Origin: Rufibacter sediminis
GTDB lineage: Bacteria > Bacteroidota > Bacteroidia > Cytophagales > Hymenobacteraceae
Direction: 5' to 3'
DNA: 64,000 nt
Assembly: GCF_014269285.1 (NCBI RefSeq)
Contig: NZ_JACOAF010000020.1
Span: forward strand, 248,001-312,000
Below are positions 51,066 to 59,620 of the stretch, piece after piece. The position numbers were made by a program, and so were the translations under genes. The notes below the pieces were generated by a model that was not told the DNA's origin, searched no databases, and saw only the letters and a program-made list of their open reading frames with translations. Numbering within the stretch: position 1 is the first letter of the stretch; every line of letters begins with the position of its first letter.

Positions 51066-52445
51066 GTGGAACAGAACCTAGGCAAGATCCTGATCATAGA
51101 CGACAACGAGGACATTCTCTTCTCGGCCAAGATGCTGCTGAAGAAGTACGCCCAGCAGGTGCTCATTGAGAAAGACCCGCGCAAGATCCCGTTCCTCCTG
51201 AACCATGACACCTACGATCTCATCCTGCTGGACATGAACTTCCGGGAAGATACCACCAGCGGCAACGAAGGCTTTTACTGGCTCAAGGAAATCCTGACCA
51301 AAGACCCCAGCGCGGTGGTGATCATGATCACGGCCTTCGGCGATGTGGAGATGGCGGTGCGGGCTTTGAAAGAAGGTGCCACCGATTTCGTGCTCAAGCC
51401 TTGGCAAAATGAGAAACTGATTGCCACCTTGTCGGCGGCGGCTAAGCTGAAGACCTCTTACAAGGAGATTTCCACGCTCAAGAAAACCAACAGCGCGCTG
51501 GCCTCACAACTGAGCCAGAACGTGAACCTGATTACCGGCCAGAGTCCGGCCATGCAGCAACTGCTGCACCTCATGCACCGCGTAGCCAAAACCGATGCCG
51601 ATGTGCTGCTTCTGGGCGAAAACGGCACCGGAAAGGAAGTCATCGCCCGCAGTTTGCACCAGCAATCAACCCGCGCCGATAAGGTGTTTATCTCCGTGGA
51701 CATGGGTTCGCTCACCGAGACGCTATTTGAAAGCGAACTCTTCGGGCACAAGAAAGGCGCGTTTACCGATGCCCGGGAAGACCGCGTGGGCCGTTTCGAG
51801 ATGGCCAACGGCGGCACCTTATTTCTGGACGAGATCGGGAATTTGTCTATGGCCATGCAGGCCAAACTGCTCACCGTCTTGCAGCGCCGCGAGGTGATCA
51901 GGGTAGGCACCGGGCAACCCATTCCCATTAACGTGCGGCTCATCTGCGCCACCAACATGCCTTTGCAGCAGATGGTGCAGCAAGGCCGATTCCGGCAGGA
52001 TTTACTGTACCGCATCAACACCATCGAGCTGAATCTGCCCGCCTTGCGCGACCGTCTGGAAGATCTGCCGCTGCTGGTAGACCATTTTCTGAAACGCTAC
52101 GCTCAGAAATACAAGCAACCCGCCAAATCGCTCTCCACGGCGGCTTTGGAGCGGCTGCGCCGATATGATTGGCCCGGTAACATCCGGGAACTGGAGCACG
52201 TGCTGGAGCGGGCTTCCATCATCTCAGAAAACCATGTGCTGCAGCCGCAGGACTTCTTCTTTTTGCAGATGAATCAGCCCTCTTTTTCAGAAAACGTCCC
52301 TGAAACGCATAACCTGGACGAGGTGGAGCGCGCCACCGTAGTCAAAGCCATGGGCAAGTACGACGGCAACATTTCCAAAGCCGCCAAAGAACTGGGCTTG
52401 TCCCGAGCATCGCTGTACCGCCGCTTGGAGAAGTATGGGCTTTAA
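51066..52445 (+). CDS. NtrC-family sigma-54 response regulator
   Basis: A 459-residue regulator starting with GTG. Receiver domain: D12/D13, phospho-acceptor D56 (ILLDMNF), T89 and K111. AAA+ domain: Walker A GENGTGKE (~185), the sigma-54 contact loop GAFTDA (a common variant of GAFTGA) and Walker B GGTLFLDEIG. C-terminal Fis-type HTH: DGNISKAAKELGLSRASLYR. It activates sigma-54 promoters after phosphorylation by the kinase overlapping its 3' end by 11 nt. A 31-bp box in its promoter also occurs before the MacAB-like operon, its most likely target. Confidence 0.95.
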   Translation: MEQNLGKILIIDDNEDILFSAKMLLKKYAQQVLIEKDPRKIPFLLNHDTYDLILLDMNFREDTTSGNEGFYWLKEILTKDPSAVVIMITAFGDVEMAVRALKEGATDFVLKPWQNEKLIATLSAAAKLKTSYKEISTLKKTNSALASQLSQNVNLITGQSPAMQQLLHLMHRVAKTDADVLLLGENGTGKEVIARSLHQQSTRADKVFISVDMGSLTETLFESELFGHKKGAFTDAREDRVGRFEMANGGTLFLDEIGNLSMAMQAKLLTVLQRREVIRVGTGQPIPINVRLICATNMPLQQMVQQGRFRQDLLYRINTIELNLPALRDRLEDLPLLVDHFLKRYAQKYKQPAKSLSTAALERLRRYDWPGNIRELEHVLERASIISENHVLQPQDFFFLQMNQPSFSENVPETHNLDEVERATVVKAMGKYDGNISKAAKELGLSRASLYRRLEKYGL

Positions 52446-53793
52446 GAATTTCCGTTTCCAGGTGATTGTGCGGGTGCTGCTGCTGGTAGCCTCGGTGTTC
52501 CTGTTTTTCCGGTTGGGGTTCAAGTCTACCCTGATGGCTACGCAAGTGGCGCTGGGCATCCTCATCGCGGTCCAGACCATCGCCTTAATCCGTTATATTG
52601 AGCGCACCACGGAGCGGCTCATCAAGTTCCTGAACACCATTAAGTACGATGATTTCTCAGAGGTTTTCTCTTCGCGCAACGAGGGCAAGGTCTTTGACGA
52701 GCTCTACCAGCGCTACAATGAAGTGATCCGGAAGTTCAGGGACATCCGCTCAGAGAAGGAAGCCACCACGCAGTATTACCAGGCGGTGGTGCAGCACATA
52801 GGTATCGGCATCATCACGTTCAAGAAAACCGGCGAGATACAGCTCATCAACAACGCGGCCAAGCGGCTGCTGCAAGTTCCGCAGCTTTCCCACGTGGAAC
52901 ACCTTAGGCGTGAGGCACCCCAGTTGGTGGAGCAGTTGCTGACCTTGCCCGCCGGGCAGAGCGTGGTGCTGCACCTCAAGCGCGGCAAAGAGCGCGTGCC
53001 GGTGTCTCTGTTTGTGGTGGACCTGGTCATGCGTGGCGAGGATTTCCGGCTGGCTTCTATCCAGAACATCCAGCGCGAACTGGAGGAAAAGGAAATGGAA
53101 GCCTGGCAGAATCTCATCAGGGTACTCACCCACGAGATCATGAATTCGGTGACGCCTATCTCATCATTGGCGGGCAGCGTGGCCGCCGATATCCAGGACG
53201 TGCTGGAGGCCCAACCAGCTGAGCAGATTCTGTTGCAGCGTGAGGAAACCGAAGACATGGGCCTGGCCCTGCAAACCATTGAACGCCGCAGCCAGGGGCT
53301 GGTGCGCTTTGTGCAGGATTTCCGGAGTTTGGCCCGGGTGCCGGTGCCCCAACAGCAGTTCTTCTCCGTGCCTCAGATGCTCAAGCAGCTCCAGACGCTG
53401 TTCCAGGAAGAGCTGATACGCGAGAACATTGTGCTGGAGGTGAACTGCCCGGAGAACGGATTGCAGGTGCTCGCTGACCGCGAACTGGTGGAGCAGGTGC
53501 TCATCAACTTGATTCGGAACGCCATCCACGCCCTGGCTGATCAACCCACCAAAACCCTGCAGCTAGAGGCCTTCCCGGACCAGGACAGCCGCGTGGTCAT
53601 CCAGGTCACCGATAACGGGAGTGGCATTGCCGAAGAAGCTTTGGAGCAGATTTTCCTGCCTTTCTACACCACCAAGCCTACGGGCACGGGCATTGGCCTG
53701 AGTTTGTCGCGGCAGATCATGCGGCTGCACAAAGGTTCTTTAACCGTAAGCTCAGAGCTGGGCGAGGGCACTACTTTCACACTGCGTTTTTAG
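52435..53793 (+). CDS. Membrane histidine kinase paired with the NtrC-type regulator
   Basis: A 452-residue kinase. Two N-terminal membrane helices (~10-27 and ~33-52) with almost no periplasmic loop suggest sensing within the membrane or of a cytoplasmic signal. A HAMP/PAS-like region (60-215) follows, then HisKA with His in LTHEIMNSVTPI (~232) and a HATPase domain (NLIRNAIHAL, DNGSGI, GTGIGLSLSRQI). It overlaps the regulator gene by 11 nt, so the two are translated together. Signal unknown; envelope or antimicrobial stress would fit the ABC efflux link. Confidence 0.92.
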   Translation: MGFKNFRFQVIVRVLLLVASVFLFFRLGFKSTLMATQVALGILIAVQTIALIRYIERTTERLIKFLNTIKYDDFSEVFSSRNEGKVFDELYQRYNEVIRKFRDIRSEKEATTQYYQAVVQHIGIGIITFKKTGEIQLINNAAKRLLQVPQLSHVEHLRREAPQLVEQLLTLPAGQSVVLHLKRGKERVPVSLFVVDLVMRGEDFRLASIQNIQRELEEKEMEAWQNLIRVLTHEIMNSVTPISSLAGSVAADIQDVLEAQPAEQILLQREETEDMGLALQTIERRSQGLVRFVQDFRSLARVPVPQQQFFSVPQMLKQLQTLFQEELIRENIVLEVNCPENGLQVLADRELVEQVLINLIRNAIHALADQPTKTLQLEAFPDQDSRVVIQVTDNGSGIAEEALEQIFLPFYTTKPTGTGIGLSLSRQIMRLHKGSLTVSSELGEGTTFTLRF

Positions 53794-53884
53794 CCCGTTT
53801 TTAGTTAAAGAATGTTAAAATAGAGCGTCTGCTCTAACAGAATGGAAGGCCGGTGCGTATCTTTCTTGGGTAAAAGCCTCTGTT

Positions 53885-55153
53885 ATGCCGCTTCCCGCCC
53901 GTGAATCCTTCAGGCCGTTCTGGCCGCTGCTGCTTCTTGCCCTGCTCGTGTTCCCCTTCAGCGGGAAAACGTATGGGCAGAGTGCGAGTGTGGTGGGGGC
54001 GATTGTGGATGCCCAGACCAAACAGCCGCTGGGCTTTGCCACGGTTTACATTGCGCAGACTACCTTTGGCACCAACTCCGCGGAGAACGGCACGTTCAAG
54101 CTTACCGGATTGCCCGCCGGGACGCATGAGCTGGTGGTGTCTTTCCTGGGTTATGAAACCCTGACCCACAAAGTGACTTTAACGGCCGGGAAACAGCTCT
54201 CCTTCCGGTTTGAGCTCCTGGCCAGGGCCAACGCTTTGCAGGAAATCGTCATTCGGCCCGACTCCAACTGGCGCTATAACTACGGGGTATTCCTGAAGAA
54301 CTTCATCGGGCAGACCGCCAATGCCGCCAAAACCGAGATCCTCAACCCAGAGGTGCTGTATTTCCATTTCGATCCGGAAACGCAGGAACTGACCGCCGAG
54401 GCCGTGAAGCCTTTGATCATTGAAAGCAAAGCCCTGGGCTACCGGGTGCATTTTGAGCTGGCTGATTTCAAGGTTAATTTCGCCAACCAGCAGACGTTCC
54501 ATGCCGGGTATCCCCGATACGAGGCGATGAAGCCCCGCAGCAAAGCGCAGGCGAAACGCTGGCAAGAGGCCCGGCTGAAAGCCTACCGTGGCTCCCTTAT
54601 GCATTTTGCGCGCGCGCTTTATAATAGGAATCTGGAGGCCGAAGGTTTCAACGTGCGGAAGATGCAGCGCCGGCCCAACCCCAGCCGTCCGCCCGAAGAG
54701 GAGATTCAGGCCGGGTTGAAGCGGGCCAGAGCCTTAGCGTCAGGGACCATCACTATTCACAAAAGCGGCGAACCGGAAGACAGCCTCCAGTACTGGCTGC
54801 GCATGAAACGCCTGGATAAAACCGTGGCCTACCTGTACAAAGACCCTATCCCGTACGAGCAGTTGGTGAGGCCAGACGCGTCTGGTGACCGGCTGCGGTT
54901 GCAGTTTGAGGATATCCTGAACGTGGTATACACCAAAGAGAAGGAAGAACTGGGTTTTGTGAACCAAAGCCTTTTCTCGCAACGCCGAGCCCCGTCTTTC
55001 CAGAACTCCCTGCTTTCTTTGACGGAGCCCTACACGTTCATAGAACCCAACGGCATGATCCTGAACCCGCATTCGCATTTTGTGGAAGGGTACTGGGGCT
55101 GGGAAAAGCTGGCCGAAATGCTGCCCCTGGATTACGCACCCACTGCGGAGTAA
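53885..55153 (+). CDS. Secreted carboxypeptidase-regulatory-domain protein
   Basis: A 422-residue protein with a signal peptide (hydrophobic stretch ~12-32, ending TYGQ). Residues ~35-120 are a CarboxypepD_reg-like beta domain (VVGAIVDAQTKQPLGFATVY; NGTFKLTGLPAGTHELVVSF) like the plug-proximal domain of TonB receptors, but no TonB barrel follows. The rest (~130-422) is an uncharacterised region common in Bacteroidota surface proteins. It is probably periplasmic or outer-membrane associated. It is a single gene; the 399-nt gap after it (55154-55552) is AT-rich and shows no gene, only possible promoter sequence for the DUF3857 trio. Confidence 0.82.
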   Translation: MPLPARESFRPFWPLLLLALLVFPFSGKTYGQSASVVGAIVDAQTKQPLGFATVYIAQTTFGTNSAENGTFKLTGLPAGTHELVVSFLGYETLTHKVTLTAGKQLSFRFELLARANALQEIVIRPDSNWRYNYGVFLKNFIGQTANAAKTEILNPEVLYFHFDPETQELTAEAVKPLIIESKALGYRVHFELADFKVNFANQQTFHAGYPRYEAMKPRSKAQAKRWQEARLKAYRGSLMHFARALYNRNLEAEGFNVRKMQRRPNPSRPPEEEIQAGLKRARALASGTITIHKSGEPEDSLQYWLRMKRLDKTVAYLYKDPIPYEQLVRPDASGDRLRLQFEDILNVVYTKEKEELGFVNQSLFSQRRAPSFQNSLLSLTEPYTFIEPNGMILNPHSHFVEGYWGWEKLAEMLPLDYAPTAE

Positions 55154-55552
55154 CTGGCTGAAAACTTGAATTCTAGCGAGCCAAGGCACTATCAATAGAA
55201 AAAGAAAATAGAACTTTTCTAAATTATGGGAGGGTATAGCAATTAGTCTCAAAAATTGGGATATATTGGGTTGAAATTCTTCAACAGCATCAATTATTAC
55301 TATTTTTAGTAGGAGAAGGCCGGGGCTCTGCGGGAAAGGACGAGGTGGGCAACTTCTCTTACATCTATACCAATATTATATACAGAAAAGAAATAGCTCT
55401 ATAGGTCAGCGCCATTTGGCAGCCCTGCCAGCAGGCTTTGTATCAACCAGATATCTATACAAGAAAATTTATTACGCTGGCTTTCATTAAAAGCGCTCTA
55501 TAATATTACTATCCATTAATCAATCCTTTTTACACCATAATAGCCCCGCTCT

Positions 55553-57586
55553 ATGCCCACCTCTACCCTTTTTAACACGCGGTCTTTGCTGGCCGTGGTA
55601 TTCGTTCTGTTCCATTTTTCGGTTTTCGGGCAGGAAGCTCCCGTCAAGTTCGGGAAGGTGACAGAGCAGGAACTCAACATGAAGTCCTATGACAAAGACA
55701 CCAGCGCCGCCGCCGTCATCCTAGCCGATTACGGACGCTCTTACTTTTCTTACGGCGAAGATTTCAAAGTGAATTTTGAGCGGGTGACCCGCATCAAGAT
55801 CTTAAAGAAAACCGGCTATGACTGGGCCAACTTCGTGATTCCGTATTACCAGCGGAACGGCAGCAAAGAGCAGGTGATCAACGTCAAAGGCGCTACCTAC
55901 AACATGGAAGCCGGTAAAATGGTGAAAGTGAAAATGGAGGACAAAGCCATCTTTGACGAAAAGGAATCCGCCAACTGGTTCAACAAGAAGTTTACCCTGC
56001 CCGCCGTGAAAGAAGGCTCCGTGCTGGAGATTTCGTACACCATCACCTCTGACTTCCTCTTCAACCTCCGCGACTGGACTTTCCAGCAATCTATTCCGGT
56101 GATGTATAGCGAGTACCGGGCCGCTATCCCAGAGTATTTTGAGTACAAGCAGATCCCGCAGGGCTATGAGCCTTTCGTGGTGAGCGAGTCAGTGCCCTCC
56201 ACCATGAGCTTTACCGTGCGCTGGAGCAGTTCCATAGAGGCTGGCATGGGCGGCGGACGCACGCCCGGCGGCTCAGAGACGGTGAACGCCAAATCTGTGA
56301 ACCACCGCTGGGTGATGAAAGACGTGCCGGCCATCGCCTCAGAATCGTACATCACCACCCTCAATGACTATGTCTCCAAGATTGAGTTTGAATTAGAATG
56401 GGTGCGCTACCCGAGCCAGGTTCCCAAGCGGATTGCCGGTAACTGGAGCAGCCTCACAGAGGAGTTGATGACCGACGAACGTTTTGGCTTACAATTGAAC
56501 CGCACCGGTTTCTTCAAAAGCGAGGTAGCGGCCCTGCCGGCCGCCACCGATACGCTGGCCCGCCTCAACTCTATCTATGAATTTGTGAAAAAGTCAGTGA
56601 AGTGGAACGGGCAGGGGGGCAAATACGTGACTTCCAGCCTCCGTAAGGCCTATGACACCAAAACCGGAAACGTGGCCGATATCAACCTCATGCTGGTGGC
56701 CATGCTGCGCGATGCCGGGTTTGAGGCCTACCCGGTGGTGATGAGTACCCGTGACAACGGCCGCGTTCCTTACTCGCCGGTCCTGAGCAAGTTCAACTAC
56801 GTGATTGCCTACGCCAAGGTGGGTGACAAAGAGGTCCTCATGGATGCCACTGATCCCCTGATGCCTCTGGGCACGCTGCCCAAGCATTGCCTAAACGGCC
56901 GAGGCTGGCTGGTTTCCAAAGAAAAAGGCGATTGGGTAACGCTTCAGTCTTCTAACCGCACCACGGAGCTCATCAACGCCGATCTTCAGATCCTGGCCAC
57001 TGGTGTGATGAGCGGTAAAGTAATGCAGTCCACCAACGGTATCTGGGCCCTGAGCATGCGGCACAACGTGCAGGAAGCCGGTGAAACCAAATTCCTGGAG
57101 AAACTGGTGAGCAGCCAGAACCAGCTGGAGCGCAAAGCCCCGGTGCTGCAGAACTTCAAAGACCTGTACAAGCCCATGGGCCTGCAGTATGAGGTAACCA
57201 GTGCGGGAGACACCCAGCCCAAAGACATCATCTACCTGAACCCCATGCTCCTGAAGGCGCAGCAGGACAACCCGTTCAAGAACGAAAACCGCAAGTACCC
57301 GGTAGATTTCGGGCACCCTACTGAGGAGGTGTACATCTGTAATTTCACCATCCCAGACGGGTACGCGGTAGAGGAACTGCCCAAGAACGTCATCATCGCC
57401 CTGCCAGAAAACGGCGGACGGTTCACCTATGCCTTGCAGGTAATCGGTAACAAGATTCAGGTGATGAGCAAAGTGACCATCTCGCGGCCGGTGTTCTACG
57501 CCGAGGAATACACGTACCTGAAGCAGTTCTACACCCAGATGATCGCCAAACACGCCGAGCAGATTGTGCTGAAGAAAAAAGGGTAA
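55553..57586 (+). CDS. DUF3857/transglutaminase-like protein 1 (catalytic residues lost)
   Basis: A 677-residue secreted protein (signal peptide ends VFGQ). Residues ~55-230 are a DUF3857 beta domain; ~270-440 a transglutaminase-like domain; the rest DUF3858-like. Aligned with the middle paralogue, the catalytic Cys is replaced by V374 (GNVADINL) and the catalytic His by Tyr (KFNYVIAY), while the Asp region (LMDATDP) remains. It is therefore probably a binding protein rather than an enzyme. First of three tandem paralogues, 30 nt before the next. Confidence 0.88.
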   Translation: MPTSTLFNTRSLLAVVFVLFHFSVFGQEAPVKFGKVTEQELNMKSYDKDTSAAAVILADYGRSYFSYGEDFKVNFERVTRIKILKKTGYDWANFVIPYYQRNGSKEQVINVKGATYNMEAGKMVKVKMEDKAIFDEKESANWFNKKFTLPAVKEGSVLEISYTITSDFLFNLRDWTFQQSIPVMYSEYRAAIPEYFEYKQIPQGYEPFVVSESVPSTMSFTVRWSSSIEAGMGGGRTPGGSETVNAKSVNHRWVMKDVPAIASESYITTLNDYVSKIEFELEWVRYPSQVPKRIAGNWSSLTEELMTDERFGLQLNRTGFFKSEVAALPAATDTLARLNSIYEFVKKSVKWNGQGGKYVTSSLRKAYDTKTGNVADINLMLVAMLRDAGFEAYPVVMSTRDNGRVPYSPVLSKFNYVIAYAKVGDKEVLMDATDPLMPLGTLPKHCLNGRGWLVSKEKGDWVTLQSSNRTTELINADLQILATGVMSGKVMQSTNGIWALSMRHNVQEAGETKFLEKLVSSQNQLERKAPVLQNFKDLYKPMGLQYEVTSAGDTQPKDIIYLNPMLLKAQQDNPFKNENRKYPVDFGHPTEEVYICNFTIPDGYAVEELPKNVIIALPENGGRFTYALQVIGNKIQVMSKVTISRPVFYAEEYTYLKQFYTQMIAKHAEQIVLKKKG

Positions 57587-57616
57587 TCTGGTTTTAGGCT
57601 TAATTTTCGAAAACTC

Positions 57617-59530
57617 ATGCAAAAACGACTAACCGCGCTCCTGCTCGGCCTGCTGGTAAGCACGGCTGCCTGGGCCGGAGACACGCCCACCTATGCGGCG
57701 TTCACCATCAGCCCCGCCTTGTCCAAAGGCTCCAACGCCGTGATCCGGACGGAGGAAACCACGTTTACGGTTACTTCCCCAAAATCGGCCACAGAACGCA
57801 TCAAGCGCGTGATCACCGTCCTGAACGAGGAAGGGAAAAGACACGCCCAACTGGTGGTGCCCTATGACAAGCTCAACAAAGTAGACTACATCAAAGGAAC
57901 GGTCTATGACATGCTGGGCAAGAAAGCCGCCACCTTGAAAGCGTCTGACATCAAGGATTACAGCAACACCAGCGATTTCTCTTTGTATGAAGACAACCGG
58001 GTGAAAGTGGCGGCCATATCGCTGCCTTCTTACCCGTACACGGTGGAGTTTGAGTACCAAACCACCTCTAACAACATGCTGTTTTATACAGGCTGGGCTC
58101 CGCTGGACGGCGAGAAACTGGCCGTAGAGAAAGCCTCGTTTCAGGTGATCATGCCCGCTGGAATGCCGCTGCGGTACTATGAGCAACTGGTGCCGGAGAA
58201 AGTAAACGTCAAGCAGGAGGGAGCGCAACAGGTCTACAGCTGGCAAGTGAAAGACCTGGCGCCCATTGAACGGGAGATGTACGGCCCTTCTTTCTCTGAG
58301 TTGATACCGATGGTGCGTACGGCGCCGGCTACCTTTGAGGTGCAGGGCTACGCCGGAAGTCTGGAGACGTGGCAGTCCTTCGGGGAGTGGCAGAACAAGC
58401 TGAACGTAGGCCGTGATCAGCTTCCCGAGGCTACCAAGCAACAGGTTCTGGCGCTGGTCAAAGATTTGCCTACGCCGGAAGCCAAGGTGAAAGCTATTTA
58501 CCAGTTCATGCAGAACAAAACGCGCTACGTGTCCATTCAGCTGGGCATTGGCGGCTGGCAGCCGTTTGAGGCCACCATGGTAGACAGCAAAGGCTACGGT
58601 GACTGCAAGGCCCTCAGCAATTACACCAAAGCTCTGCTGGAGGTAGCGGGTATCAAAAGCCACTACGCGCTCATCTACGCCGGAGAAGACAACCGGCCGG
58701 TGCTCAAGAGCTTCCCCAACAGCCAGTTCAACCACGTGGTGGTGTGCGTGCCCATGGCCAAGGATACTGTTTGGCTGGAATGTACGAGCCAAATGGCCGA
58801 TGCCGGTTACACCGGTTCCTCTACCGGAGACCGCTACTCACTCCTGATTACCCCCGAGGGTGGTAAACTGGTGTCTACTCCCCGTTTTACCGCCTTTGAC
58901 AACACCCAGAAACGCACCATCCAGGTGAAACTCAACACCCAGGGGAGCGGCGTAGGAGAAGCGATTACCCAGTACGCCGGAACGCAGCACGAAGACCGCA
59001 AAGGAGTAGTGCAGCATTACACGCCAGAAGAGCAGCTTAAATGGCTGTACAAGAACACCCAGATCCCGGCCTTCGAGATCAAGGGCTACAACCTGGAGAA
59101 AGTAAAAGGAGAGCCGCAGGTCAGGGAGAAACTGCAACTGGAGCTGCCTAAAGTGGCCTCGGTGAGCGGCAGACGCCTCTTCATTACGCCTAACCTCATG
59201 AACCGCTGGACCTCGTCGCCCACCTTCACCGAGGGGCGCAAGTACGATGTCATCTGGCCCATGGCGTTCCATGACGTAGACTCCGTGGAGTACGAGATTC
59301 CGGCCGGTTACAAAACCGAGAGCATGCCGCAGCCCGTGAAAATCGCCTCCATCTTTGGCGAGTACCAGGCACAGGTGCAGATGAAGGGCAACAAGCTGGT
59401 GTATGTGCGCCAGCTCACCATGCACAAAAGCCGACATAAACCGGAGCAGTACAAAGAACTGGTCAATTTCCTGAAACAGATCTCCCGCGCCGATCAGCAG
59501 CAAGTGGTGCTGGCCGCCGAGACCACCTGA
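57617..59530 (+). CDS. DUF3857/transglutaminase-like protein 2 (catalytic Cys/His kept)
   Basis: A 637-residue secreted protein (signal peptide MQKRLTALLLGLLVSTAAWA). DUF3857 (~50-230), then a transglutaminase-like domain with C330 (GYGDCKALS) and H373 (FNHVVV); the third triad position reads WLECTS with Glu instead of Asp. Of the three tandem proteins only this one keeps the Cys-His pair, so it could be an active thiol enzyme (protease- or amidase-like) on periplasmic substrates. The start lies 30 nt after the preceding stop. Confidence 0.88.
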   Translation: MQKRLTALLLGLLVSTAAWAGDTPTYAAFTISPALSKGSNAVIRTEETTFTVTSPKSATERIKRVITVLNEEGKRHAQLVVPYDKLNKVDYIKGTVYDMLGKKAATLKASDIKDYSNTSDFSLYEDNRVKVAAISLPSYPYTVEFEYQTTSNNMLFYTGWAPLDGEKLAVEKASFQVIMPAGMPLRYYEQLVPEKVNVKQEGAQQVYSWQVKDLAPIEREMYGPSFSELIPMVRTAPATFEVQGYAGSLETWQSFGEWQNKLNVGRDQLPEATKQQVLALVKDLPTPEAKVKAIYQFMQNKTRYVSIQLGIGGWQPFEATMVDSKGYGDCKALSNYTKALLEVAGIKSHYALIYAGEDNRPVLKSFPNSQFNHVVVCVPMAKDTVWLECTSQMADAGYTGSSTGDRYSLLITPEGGKLVSTPRFTAFDNTQKRTIQVKLNTQGSGVGEAITQYAGTQHEDRKGVVQHYTPEEQLKWLYKNTQIPAFEIKGYNLEKVKGEPQVREKLQLELPKVASVSGRRLFITPNLMNRWTSSPTFTEGRKYDVIWPMAFHDVDSVEYEIPAGYKTESMPQPVKIASIFGEYQAQVQMKGNKLVYVRQLTMHKSRHKPEQYKELVNFLKQISRADQQQVVLAAETT

Positions 59531-59620
59531 TGCCTCCAGCCCCTAAGCCGTGTAAACAGCACCGTTTAGGGGCTGGTTTCCTAAAACTGCCGCTATTCCA
59601 TCTTTATCCCTTTATGACGT

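Noticed and set aside
57629-58792. A 387-residue open frame on the minus strand
   Set aside because: It is fully antisense to the second DUF3857 gene, has His/Arg-rich shadow composition typical of GC-rich antisense frames and shows no domain.
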